Below the pieces are notes generated by a model, which was not told where the DNA came from, searched no databases, and was given only the letters and a program-made list of their open reading frames with translations. Below are positions 1-8,085 of a DNA stretch of 64,000 nt, in pieces (within the stretch, counting starts at the first letter, position 1; every line of letters starts with the position of its first letter). A program made the position numbers and the translations under genes. Source of the DNA: Caldilineaceae bacterium (GTDB lineage: Bacteria; Chloroflexota; Anaerolineae; Caldilineales; Caldilineaceae); assembly GCA_022842065.1 (NCBI GenBank), contig JALHQH010000002.1, positions 344,199-408,198 on the forward strand, in the 5' to 3' direction.

Positions 1-1115
1 CGCTCGATCCGCGTGTGCTGATGTGGGTGGCACCAGCAGTGGCGCAAGCAGCCGTGGCCAGTGGCGTGGCCCGCCGTGAACTGGATCTCAACAGCTATCT
101 GGATCAGCTGACGGCGCGCATGGGCAAAAGTGAACAGGTCATGCGCAAGATGGAGATCAAGGCAAAACAAGCACCCAAGCGGGTTGTCTTTGCCGAAGGG
201 GAACACCCCAAGATCATCCGTGCAGCTTATGCAGTCGAGACGCAGGGCATTGCGCATCCGATCCTGCTTGGTCGCGCCGAGCACATTCAGGCGCAATGTC
301 GTGCATTGGGCTTGGCCTATACGCCCCAGGTAATTGATCCCAATGCCAGTGACCAACGCGCCGAATTTGCCCGCATCTTCCACGATCAGCGCCGCCGGAA
401 AGGGATCACACTCACCCAGGCGGCTGAGACCATGCGCCAAGCGAATTACTTTGGCCCCATGCTGGTTAACCAGGGCGAAGCGGATGCCTTTATCTCAGGA
501 TTGACCTACAATTACCCCGAAGTGTTGCGCCCGGCCTTGCAAGTGGTTGGTGCCCAGCCGGGGCGCTGGGTCAGTGGCGTCTACCTGATGTTGGTCCAGG
601 ATCGCCTCTACTTCTTCACCGATGCCACCGTGATCATCGAGCCGACCGCCGAACAGTTGGCAACAATAGCGCTGAATGCGGCCGATGTCGCCCAGGAATT
701 TGATCTTGAACCACGCATTGCGATGCTCAGCTTCTCAAATTTTGGCAGCACACCTCATCCCCACTCGATCAAAATGCAAGAAGCGACCGAAATCGTCAAG
801 CGTGCCCGCCCGGATCTCCAGATCGACGGCGAAATGCAGGCCGATGTCGCCGTGGTACCCGAGTTAATGGCGCGCCACTATCCCTTTAGTGATGTCAAGG
901 AGCCGAATATTCTGGTCTTCCCCGAATTGAGTTCAGCCAACACGGCCTATAAGCTGTTGAGCCGCCTCGGCGGCGCGGTGGCGATTGGGCCTATCCTTGT
1001 GGGGATGCGCAAGCCGATCCATGTCCTCGCCACAGGGGCTGATGTGCGCGATATTATCAACGTCGCCATCATGGCTGTGGTTGACGCGCAATATCAGGCG
1101 CAGCAGCAGAGTTAA
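1..1115 (+). CDS. maeB: NADP-dependent malic enzyme, MaeB type (malic enzyme-phosphotransacetylase fusion), 3' part
   Basis: Only the C-terminal part is present; the frame is already open at base 3 and the gene starts outside the window. The first residues read LDPRVLMWVAPAVAQAA, typical of the end of the malic-enzyme NAD-binding domain. After a short linker comes a phosphotransacetylase-like (PTA) domain that begins near PKRVVFAEGEHPKI and runs to the stop. The full enzyme oxidatively decarboxylates malate to pyruvate in the cytoplasm; in this family the PTA domain is regulatory and usually does not transfer acetyl groups. A 34-bp perfect palindrome follows the stop and probably ends transcription. 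The family call is firm; whether the missing catalytic half is intact cannot be seen. Confidence 0.9.
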   Translation, partial: LDPRVLMWVAPAVAQAAVASGVARRELDLNSYLDQLTARMGKSEQVMRKMEIKAKQAPKRVVFAEGEHPKIIRAAYAVETQGIAHPILLGRAEHIQAQCRALGLAYTPQVIDPNASDQRAEFARIFHDQRRRKGITLTQAAETMRQANYFGPMLVNQGEADAFISGLTYNYPEVLRPALQVVGAQPGRWVSGVYLMLVQDRLYFFTDATVIIEPTAEQLATIALNAADVAQEFDLEPRIAMLSFSNFGSTPHPHSIKMQEATEIVKRARPDLQIDGEMQADVAVVPELMARHYPFSDVKEPNILVFPELSSANTAYKLLSRLGGAVAIGPILVGMRKPIHVLATGADVRDIINVAIMAVVDAQYQAQQQS

Positions 1116-1128
1116 TTACCAAATACAT

Positions 1129-1162
1129 CTTGTAGGGGCATGGTATACCATGCCCCTACAAG
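1129..1162. terminator. 34-bp perfect palindrome after maeB
   Basis: Two 17-bp arms meet with no loop (left arm 1129-1145, right arm 1146-1162). It lies 13 nt after the maeB stop and between two convergent genes, so it could act as a bidirectional terminator. No long T tract follows on either strand. Confidence 0.55.
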
Positions 1163-1201
1163 ACGATACTGCAAGGTAAGAAATGGTACCGAAGCAGGCC
1201 G

Positions 1202-1510
1202 TTACGCCTGTTCTGCGGCACATTTAGGACAGTAATGGGGATCAGCGAGTTCGATCAGATGTTTCTGGCAGATCGCAAAGGTGACTTGCACCCGTTCCCA
1301 GAGGAATTTGCGCTTGATTTCCCCCTCCAGTACTAGCTCTGGGGTATTACTTGTCATCACAAGCGCGGGCACGGGGCAGGAATCACAATGGCTGCGTTTC
1401 CAGGGGATAGTATTATTGGGGTTAGCGTCGATCAGGCGACATTCTTCACGGTTACGGCCACGGTGATAGTCACCATAGAAGTAACGACAATTAACAGGAC
1501 CACTTGCCAT
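1202..1510 (-). CDS. Conserved hypothetical Cys-rich protein, possible zinc binding
   Basis: This 102-residue protein has no signal peptide or membrane segment. It carries several Cys/His pairs: an HCDSCPVP element in the middle and a C-terminal set (CQKH, then HYCPKC), which suggests structural zinc binding. I do not recognise a named family. It is transcribed away from the larger hypothetical gene at 1561-2799 only in the sense of order: both are on the minus strand and separated by 50 bases, so they may share a transcript. No clear ribosome binding site precedes the ATG. The regular codon usage and the Cys pattern make a real gene likely. Confidence 0.6.
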   Translation of the reverse strand: MASGPVNCRYFYGDYHRGRNREECRLIDANPNNTIPWKRSHCDSCPVPALVMTSNTPELVLEGEIKRKFLWERVQVTFAICQKHLIELADPHYCPKCAAEQA

Positions 1511-1560
1511 CAGCGTAAATTACTTATTTCTCCACAACAGCTACACACGACGTTACGAGT

Positions 1561-2799
1561 CTAGTTTTCCCAAAAAGGCGGTTCATCAAAGTCTGGATAA
1601 TCGGGCAGATCATTGTCGAGCAGTGTTTCCGGATCAATAAAGAGCCGTTCGATGAGTTGATCTTTACGCGCACTCTGATCGGGCAACAGATAACCGAACT
1701 CCTGCTCCAACGCCACCAGGGTTTCCAATTCTGCTTCTAAAAGATGGAAATCGCTGTGCGATAGCATGGATTCGGTCAGGTCAGAATCCTGGTAGGCTTC
1801 GACATAGGCCTCATAACTGGCACATGAATCGTCAAACATGTCGTCCGGGCCATCGAAAGCGGGCATTTCGGCGACCCCCGTTTCAAAGAGCTCGGGATCA
1901 AAGAGGTCAGCATCAGCAAAGGTTTCATCGCTATAGAGCTGCCAGTAAACATCTTTGCCGCTCGGTTGCGCGCGGCGTTCCTTTGCCTCGGCCTCCAAAT
2001 CAGTTGCAAAGTCGACATTTTCCAGGTCAAACGAATAGCCCAGCCCATTGTGAAAACGCAACAAGCTATATTGATGGAGCACAAAATGGAAATCATCGGG
2101 GGGGAGGACATCTTCAAAAAAGCCGCGGCCAATCAGCCGTGCAGCCAATTCGGCGGTGGGCATTGCGGCCCGAGCCCGGCGATCTTCAGAGACCAACTCC
2201 TCCGCCAACAACGCAAGTTGAATATTCCGCCCTTGGATGGCATTCGGATCGCGCAATTCGCGCGGATGCAGACGAAATTGATAACGGCCGGCCATGGCAT
2301 CTTCCACATGAATCCAGATGTCATCGCGGCCTTGGCCGCCAAGTAAATCGACCCAATCGATAAAGGGTTTGCCCAGGCGTAGCGACCAGGTTTTGCGCTC
2401 GATGTACGCTTCGGCCTCTAAGGTAGGACCACCAAAGAGTTCGATCTGGAGTTTGCGTCCATCAGGTTGGTAGGTTTGGAAAAATTGGGGGAAAAAGACA
2501 GCATGTTCCAGCTCGTCGAGCATGAGGAAACCACGCCGCATCTCTTCACTGGTGAGCACATGGCGGAATGTGCTACCACGCAAGAGGGAGGAGAGCCAAC
2601 CGTAACAACTGGGTGCCACTGGGACGGCTTGGAACAACTGCCCAATGGCGCGATAGACGGCGCTGCGCGCCCCCTTGGTTACGGGCCGATGTTCTTTAAT
2701 GCGCGTCAATAATGTATCGACACTAATGGGCTGGGTTGCACTGCTGAGGACATGCGCAACACAGGAAGCATAGCTTGGATAACGTTCAGAATTTGCCAT
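1561..2799 (-). CDS. Hypothetical protein with N-terminal winged-helix-like segment
   Basis: The 412-residue soluble protein is not a family I can name. Residues about 1-75 (VAHVLSSATQPISVDTLLTRI and following) resemble a winged-helix or HB1-type helix-turn-helix; the middle is mixed alpha/beta with a conserved-looking WSLRLGKPFIDWVDLLGG stretch; the last 130 residues are very rich in Asp, Glu and Phe. No catalytic motif is evident. It starts at an ATG preceded by TAGGTG at a usable distance. A 739-bp spacer lies upstream. A DNA-associated or regulatory role is possible but is inference from the N-terminal fold only. Confidence 0.6.
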   Translation of the reverse strand: MANSERYPSYASCVAHVLSSATQPISVDTLLTRIKEHRPVTKGARSAVYRAIGQLFQAVPVAPSCYGWLSSLLRGSTFRHVLTSEEMRRGFLMLDELEHAVFFPQFFQTYQPDGRKLQIELFGGPTLEAEAYIERKTWSLRLGKPFIDWVDLLGGQGRDDIWIHVEDAMAGRYQFRLHPRELRDPNAIQGRNIQLALLAEELVSEDRRARAAMPTAELAARLIGRGFFEDVLPPDDFHFVLHQYSLLRFHNGLGYSFDLENVDFATDLEAEAKERRAQPSGKDVYWQLYSDETFADADLFDPELFETGVAEMPAFDGPDDMFDDSCASYEAYVEAYQDSDLTESMLSHSDFHLLEAELETLVALEQEFGYLLPDQSARKDQLIERLFIDPETLLDNDLPDYPDFDEPPFWEN

Positions 2800-3538
2800 A
2801 CGGACACCTACTTTATTACGACGACGATACTCTGCTCTGTTTGAAAACGTCTATACCTATTGGCAAAGCGCCTTTGCCTACAGCATTCGGGTTCGCTTTG
2901 GGTAGACTCAGATTGGCTATGCTCAGGCCGAGGTCTTCCCACAAATCTCACGTCGAAGCCATTATTCGTTCATTCAGTTTGGGTGAATCTCTTTTACATT
3001 TTCAAAGCAACCGCAGCTTAGAAATGACTGCTACAACCTTGCAAGCTCAGCTTACCAGCCAACCCTTGTTTGTTCAGATTGCACTGTAGCAAGTTCATTA
3101 TACCGATTCTTTGCTAAAATTTCAATGGCCTAAAATTTCAATGGCAAAATTTTAGGCTGTCCTGCTGCGAGCAACTGGGTCGAACAATTAGTCCAAACCG
3201 ACAATAGTCATTATCGCCAATGATTATCGCGCACTCGTGTTCAAATGTCTACTGGCAGGACATAAAAACAGTGCCAGACGATCGAAATGATGCAATCACG
3301 CCTTTGATTGACCTTTCTGTGCTATCATACATAATTTGTAGCAGGAAGTGCAATTACAACTTGCTTTCATTTACGTATTCCAGCCTAGAAAGGCGCTAAG
3401 TTCGGCTGTACACAAGCGCAAGTTCCCACCGCAGCCATTGCAAAAATTCAGAATAAATACGTAAGGTCGCCGCGGGCTACCCATTCGTTTTTAGTCAATC
3501 TCCACATTCAAGACGTTGACAGCGAGACAAAGTTACCC
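2800..3538. other. Intergenic region between divergent genes
   Basis: This 739-bp spacer separates the minus-strand hypothetical gene from the plus-strand threonine-synthase-like gene. It is clearly richer in A+T than its neighbours, and a near-direct repeat (CTAAAATTTCAATGG) lies around 3110-3150. I see one plausible plus-strand promoter (3308-3335) and no convincing gene; the open frame at 2775-3089 has no ribosome binding site or family resemblance. Confidence 0.6.
3308..3335 (+). promoter_or_regulatory. Putative sigma-70 promoter for the threonine-synthase/ABC operon
   Basis: TTGACC at 3308-3313 and CATAAT at 3330-3335 are separated by 16 bp. Transcription would start near 3342 and give a leader of about 195 nt before the ATG at 3539. 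Assigned by consensus only. Confidence 0.4.
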
Positions 3539-4849
3539 ATGAAGACAGATACCTTCGCACTTTCACCCTTTGTTAATGGTTTGCGCTGCCTACGCTGCGG
3601 CCGGCACTATGCACCAACGGCAATCGCCTATGTTTGCGCCTGTCGCTCCAACCTAGGCAGTGACTTGGGCACGCTAGATGTGCAATATGATTATCAAGCC
3701 ATCCAAGCAGCGATTACCCCCAAACAACTCATTGCGGACCAAACGCCGGGCATTAGTCGTTATTGGCCACTCCTGCCGATTGGTGACCGCCAGCAATTGA
3801 CCCCACTAGCCGTTGGTGATACGCCCCTGTTGGCAGTACCCAGGCTGGGAGCCACCTTGGGCCTATCAAAGCTCTATCTTAAAGACGACGGACGTAACCC
3901 TAGTAGTTCCTTCAAGGACCGCGCATCGGCGATTGCCGTTGCGCGCGCCCGCGCCAGCCACAGCCCGATCATTGCCACTGCCAGCACCGGCAATGCGGCG
4001 GCGGCGCTTGCCAGCCAATGTGCCGCCGTCGGCCAAACCAATGTGATCTTTGTCCCCAAAAGTGCGCCGCCGGCCAAGATTGCGCAACTGCTGGCCTATG
4101 GTAGCCATGTGCTCGCCATTGATGGCAGTTACGATCAGGCTTTTGATCTATGCACGCAAGCATGCCAGACTTTTGGTTGGTATAACCGCAACACAGGCTA
4201 CAATCCGTACATGACCGAAGGCAAAAAGACGGTCTCGTATGAGATTGCCCAACAATTGGCGGTCATGGCGACCGCGCCGACAACGCCCTTTTGCGCGCCT
4301 GATGCTGTCTTTGTTTCGGTGGGGGATGGCTGCATTATCGGCGGCGTCCACAAAGGCTTCAAGGATCTGCTGGCCCTTGGCTGGATCGAAAAGCTGCCAC
4401 GGCTGTATGGGGTGCAGTCAACCCAAAGTGATGCGCTCTATCAGGCGTGGCGGCATGGCTGGGACGTGCCACAGCTGGTCAACGCAACTACCCGTGCGGA
4501 CAGCATCAGTGTCAACGCACCGCGCGATCCAATCAAAGCGCTCAATGCCGTGCGGGAGACCGGTGGGGCTTTTCTCACCGTGCCCGATGCGGAGATCCTC
4601 GCCGCCATCTTGCCCATGGCGCGCTTGGGCGCGGTCTTTGCCGAGCCCGCCGGCGCAACCGCCCTGGCCGGGTTAGCCGCCGCGGTCGCGCAACAATTAG
4701 TCAAGCCGACCGAAACTATTGTGGTGATCAACACCGGCAGCGGACTCAAAGATGTGGCGGCAACGATGAGTGTCACCGGCGGAACAACGGTAATTCCGCC
4801 AACGTTAGAAGCTATACATGCTGCGACAAAAGACGTAGCAAGGCAGTGA
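3539..4849 (+). CDS. Threonine-synthase-like PLP enzyme
   Basis: This 436-residue protein matches the fold-type II PLP family of threonine synthase, which converts O-phosphohomoserine to threonine. An N-terminal zinc-ribbon-like set of cysteines (C17, C20, C33, C35) precedes the catalytic domain, as in many ThrC-like proteins. The PLP lysine is K126 in NPSSSFKDRAS, a phosphate-binding glycine/serine loop follows (TASTGNAAAALA), and the C-terminus has the usual NTGSGLKD. The next gene begins at the base after the stop, so it is translated with an ABC exporter, an unusual partner for threonine synthesis. A related lyase or a specialised paralogue is therefore possible, and I do not give a gene symbol. 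Confidence 0.8.
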   Translation: MKTDTFALSPFVNGLRCLRCGRHYAPTAIAYVCACRSNLGSDLGTLDVQYDYQAIQAAITPKQLIADQTPGISRYWPLLPIGDRQQLTPLAVGDTPLLAVPRLGATLGLSKLYLKDDGRNPSSSFKDRASAIAVARARASHSPIIATASTGNAAAALASQCAAVGQTNVIFVPKSAPPAKIAQLLAYGSHVLAIDGSYDQAFDLCTQACQTFGWYNRNTGYNPYMTEGKKTVSYEIAQQLAVMATAPTTPFCAPDAVFVSVGDGCIIGGVHKGFKDLLALGWIEKLPRLYGVQSTQSDALYQAWRHGWDVPQLVNATTRADSISVNAPRDPIKALNAVRETGGAFLTVPDAEILAAILPMARLGAVFAEPAGATALAGLAAAVAQQLVKPTETIVVINTGSGLKDVAATMSVTGGTTVIPPTLEAIHAATKDVARQ

Positions 4850-5809
4850 GTGGTCGGTCAACCTATCCAAATCCGCGGTTTAATGAGTTACAATCTCAAC
4901 GCTGTCACCAAGATCTACCCTGGGCAAATGCAGCCAGCCAACGACCAGATCTCGCTCATGATTCACGCGGGCGAGATCTTTGGGCTATTGGGCGATAATG
5001 GCGCGGGCAAGAGTACGTTGGTCAAACAGATGATGAATCTGGAGCGCAGCAGCAGTGGTGAAATCACCTTCTATGGGCGGCCAATCAACGAGGAGCCGCT
5101 GCGCTTGACCTTGCAGGTCGGCTATATGCCCCAGAGCCATATGGCAATTAACCAGTTAACTGTTGGGGAAGCAATCTACTTTACAGCGCATTTGCGTGGC
5201 CTCTCACGCCATGATGCAATGGCCGAACGGGAACGTCTGTTAGCCTTGTGGGAGATTGGACCCTTACGCCACAAGACGAGTGCGCGCCTCTCCGGTGGTG
5301 AGTCACGGCTTTTGCAGTTAGCGGTGGCGATGGCCGGGTCGCCGCCGGTGCTCTTGCTGGATGAGCCGACCAACGAACTCTCACCCCAACGGCGCAAGGC
5401 TGTCTGGGATAACCTACGCCGGCTTAACCAGGAAGAGGGGACGACGATCATCTTTATCACGCATGATGCGATTGAGGCGGAGAAGATCATTCAGCGGGTC
5501 GGCATTCTCTACCAGGGCCGGCTGGTTGCATTGGGCCGAGCAAGTGATCTCAAAAAGCAGATCGACCAGCAGTTGCGACTTGAACTCTTTTTCACCGGGC
5601 AAAATGCGCCCCAATTGCCAATCGGTCTGATCCCCCACGTCCTGGCCGATGGGCGCTGGTTGCTCTACATTGCACGTGAGCAAGTTGATACGCTGCTCAG
5701 CGTACTCGATTTTCAACAGCTTGACGACTTTCGCCTCTATTCTGCCACCTTGGAGGATCTCTACTTGCATTATGCCCTCACCAACAGCAGTCCCCATGTT
5801 AACCCGTAA
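4850..5809 (+). CDS. ABC-2 type exporter, ATP-binding protein
   Basis: The 319-residue ATPase has Walker A GDNGAGKST (residues 48-56), signature LSGGE (147-151), Walker B LLLDEP (168-173) and an H-loop ITHD. It pairs with the permease that overlaps its 3' end. The frame opens with a GTG directly after the upstream stop and an AAGG lies 6 nt before it; an ATG at 4883 (MSYNLNAVTKIYPG) is the alternative start and fits the family's usual N-terminus better. The substrate cannot be read from sequence. Linkage to two PLP enzymes hints at an amino acid, peptide or derived product. Confidence 0.88.
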   Translation: MVGQPIQIRGLMSYNLNAVTKIYPGQMQPANDQISLMIHAGEIFGLLGDNGAGKSTLVKQMMNLERSSSGEITFYGRPINEEPLRLTLQVGYMPQSHMAINQLTVGEAIYFTAHLRGLSRHDAMAERERLLALWEIGPLRHKTSARLSGGESRLLQLAVAMAGSPPVLLLDEPTNELSPQRRKAVWDNLRRLNQEEGTTIIFITHDAIEAEKIIQRVGILYQGRLVALGRASDLKKQIDQQLRLELFFTGQNAPQLPIGLIPHVLADGRWLLYIAREQVDTLLSVLDFQQLDDFRLYSATLEDLYLHYALTNSSPHVNP

Positions 5810-6554
5810 AGCACAGCCACCGCTCATCCAATTTGGCGATCTCTTCCTGATGGAGCTCTCCAATTGGCGGTGGTCGTGGCGGTCGGTGGTCACCACCGGC
5901 ATGATCGCGCCGATGTTCAGCATCATCGCGATTGGCCTCTTTGCGCGTGACAGTGGACCGGGGGCAACCGCTTATGTGCTGACCGGCAATGTCGTGCTGG
6001 CGTTGATGTTTACCAATATGAGCCGCATGGCCAGTCGTTTTGCCTATATGCGCATGGCCGGCACCCTCGCCTACTATGCCACGTTGCCGATTCGGCGCTT
6101 CGCCCTGATCTTGGCATCGGCCGCAGCTTTTCTTGTCATTTCACTGCCAGCGGTGCTCTTCACCATCCTTTTTGGTTCCTATTTTTTGGAAATCAGGCTG
6201 GTACCCCACCCACTGCTATTGGTGATTTTGCCGCTTTGCACCCTCTCTTTGGCCGGCATCGGGGCGATGATCGGCACCTCACTACGCACATTGGATGAAG
6301 TGCTTGCCGTTTCGCAAGTGCTCACCTTTATGTTGCTGGCATTGGGGCCGGTACTGATCCCGCCGGATAAGTTACCACCTTTCATGTACTGGGCCGGTTA
6401 TCTCAGCCCGGCGACTTATGCAGCCTCGGCCCTGCGCCAGACCTTGCTGGGTGGGATCACAATGCGGCTTTGGGTTGACTTTGCCGTGTTGATCGGTTTT
6501 TGCCTCGGCAGTTTTTGGTTAACGGGGCGTAAGATGGATTGGCGACAGGACTAA
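5796..6554 (+). CDS. ABC-2 type exporter, membrane permease
   Basis: About 252 residues with six hydrophobic segments and the ABC-2 hallmarks: a cytoplasmic start, paired helices, and a late segment reading GYLSPATYAASALRQ before the last helix. I chose the ATG at 5796 (MLTRKAQPP), which overlaps the ATPase gene by 14 bases; the frame is open further upstream but that sequence is the shadow of the ATPase gene. Overlap implies translational coupling. The protein should form a homodimer in the cytoplasmic membrane with two copies of the 4850-5809 ATPase. Confidence 0.85.
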   Translation: MLTRKAQPPLIQFGDLFLMELSNWRWSWRSVVTTGMIAPMFSIIAIGLFARDSGPGATAYVLTGNVVLALMFTNMSRMASRFAYMRMAGTLAYYATLPIRRFALILASAAAFLVISLPAVLFTILFGSYFLEIRLVPHPLLLVILPLCTLSLAGIGAMIGTSLRTLDEVLAVSQVLTFMLLALGPVLIPPDKLPPFMYWAGYLSPATYAASALRQTLLGGITMRLWVDFAVLIGFCLGSFWLTGRKMDWRQD

Positions 6555-6582
6555 AGCACAGTAAAATAATATTAAGTTTACA

Positions 6583-6604
6583 CGTTGTCATTTAAACGAC
6601 AACG
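6583..6604. promoter_or_regulatory. 22-bp near-perfect palindrome, candidate operator or attenuator
   Basis: CGTTGTC (6583-6589) is mirrored by GACAACG (6598-6604), and the whole 22 bp is palindromic with one mismatch. It lies in the 83-bp A+T-rich gap between the exporter and the PLP gene, 33 bp before the ATG. Either a repressor site or a short hairpin would fit. Confidence 0.35.
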
Positions 6605-6637
6605 AATTTAGCCAGTAACGAATGACGGAAATCACCT

Positions 6638-8014
6638 ATGACACAAACCATTATTCCCGGCCCAACCTACGCCGAAATGCGCAATCCATTACTCCTGCCG
6701 CAATCGCTACGCGAATCAGCCAATGCCGCACGCACGGATGAAACCAATCCGATCAATCTCTTTAACATCAACTGGAAACAGACCGACGATGTCGTTGATA
6801 AGATCGTGCTGCCCAAAGAACTAACGGGTGTACAGGCCAACATCATCGTCCTCAGCGGGCGTAACTTCCCCAGCGGCAGCATGAAGGTCGGTCCGGCCTA
6901 TTTTACGCTAGCCGAAGAAGAGGCCCTGCGTGGCTTACGCACTGGCACCAAAAGCATTGTCGGCCCCAGCACGGGGAATTTTGGCATTGGCACTGCGTAC
7001 ATTGGCCTGCTGAAAGGCTACCCGGCGCTTGTGATCATGCCCGATAACATGAGCCAGGAGCGCTATGAGCGCATTCGTGGCTACGAAGGGGCCTTGGATC
7101 TCACCCCCGGCACCGAGTCCGACGTGATCCTGACCTTGGAGCGCACCCACAAGGAATATGTGGCCAAACCCGACAAGTATGTGGTGTTGGCCCAATTTGA
7201 GTTGCTGCCCAACTATCGCTTTCATCGCCATGTCACCGGCAACGCGGTGGTCGAAGCGGCCAAGGGAATTGGCAATGAGCGGGTGGCAGCTTTTGTCAGC
7301 GCGCCGGGCAGCGCCGGCACCCTCGCCGCCGGTGACTATGTCAAATCACGCTGGAGCGACAGCAAGATCGTCGCCCTGGAGCCGCGCCAGTGCAGCACAC
7401 TGTATGATGGGGGCCAAGGCCAACATCGCATTGAAGGGATCGGTGACAAAATGGTGACCCTGATTCACAATGTCTTTAACACCGATCTGCTCATGTTGAT
7501 TAACGACGAGGAGACGGTGCGCGGCATGGAGGTGATGCAAAGTGGCACACAGATGCTGGTTGACCGCCTGGGCGTGCCCAGCCTGGATGGCTGTAACCTC
7601 TATGGCAAATTTGGGCCAAGTTGCATCTGTAACATTGTGGGGGCGATCAAAACCGCTAAATATTTGGGACTGGGACCAGACGACAACGTGGTCACGATTG
7701 CCACCGATTCCTATGACCGTTACCCTTCGGTCAGCCAGGCGCTCTATACACGCAACGGTGGCCAACCAGACGACGATCAACTAGAAATGTGGGCCAAGAG
7801 TGTTTTCCTCGGCGCGTCGCTGGGTGAGATTGTGGATCTTACCAAAGCTGGTCAACAACAGCGCTTACACCAGATGAAGGAAAAGCTCTGGACCCAATTC
7901 GGCTACGACGCCGGCTACATCCGCAAGATGGCCGACCAGAGCTTCTGGGATGGAGAATATGCACGGATCGGGGAGATCGATCCGCTGATTGAGCAAGTGC
8001 GAGGGAAGATTTAG
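6638..8014 (+). CDS. PLP-dependent enzyme, cysteine synthase/cystathionine beta-synthase-like
   Basis: The 458-residue protein belongs to fold-type II PLP enzymes. K83 in GRNFPSGSMKVGPAYF is the likely Schiff-base lysine, and a glycine-rich phosphate loop (GPSTGNFGIGTAYIG) and the APGSAGTLAAGDY segment support the fold. The lysine context (SMKVG rather than S-K-D-R) is atypical for OAS sulfhydrylases, so the reaction is not assigned; a beta-replacing or beta-eliminating lyase is most likely. It sits 83 bp after the ABC exporter and may belong to the same functional unit. A perfect 28-bp-arm hairpin follows immediately. Confidence 0.75.
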   Translation: MTQTIIPGPTYAEMRNPLLLPQSLRESANAARTDETNPINLFNINWKQTDDVVDKIVLPKELTGVQANIIVLSGRNFPSGSMKVGPAYFTLAEEEALRGLRTGTKSIVGPSTGNFGIGTAYIGLLKGYPALVIMPDNMSQERYERIRGYEGALDLTPGTESDVILTLERTHKEYVAKPDKYVVLAQFELLPNYRFHRHVTGNAVVEAAKGIGNERVAAFVSAPGSAGTLAAGDYVKSRWSDSKIVALEPRQCSTLYDGGQGQHRIEGIGDKMVTLIHNVFNTDLLMLINDEETVRGMEVMQSGTQMLVDRLGVPSLDGCNLYGKFGPSCICNIVGAIKTAKYLGLGPDDNVVTIATDSYDRYPSVSQALYTRNGGQPDDDQLEMWAKSVFLGASLGEIVDLTKAGQQQRLHQMKEKLWTQFGYDAGYIRKMADQSFWDGEYARIGEIDPLIEQVRGKI

Positions 8015-8017
8015 GAT

Positions 8018-8078
8018 TACGAATTCCGGGTTACGAATTCCGTGGCTTGACCACGGAATTCGTAACCCGGAATTCGTA
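8018..8078. terminator. Long perfect hairpin, bidirectional terminator
   Basis: Arms 8018-8045 and 8051-8078 are perfectly complementary over 28 bp with a 5-nt loop, and contain GAATTC four times. It separates two convergent genes and starts within 4 nt of the upstream stop. No T tract follows, so termination is inferred from position and stability. Confidence 0.6.
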
Positions 8079-8085
8079 TCTATCC

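Noticed and set aside
2775..3089. 104-codon plus-strand frame in the first intergenic region
   Set aside because: It starts inside the neighbouring gene on the other strand, has no ribosome binding site and resembles no family.
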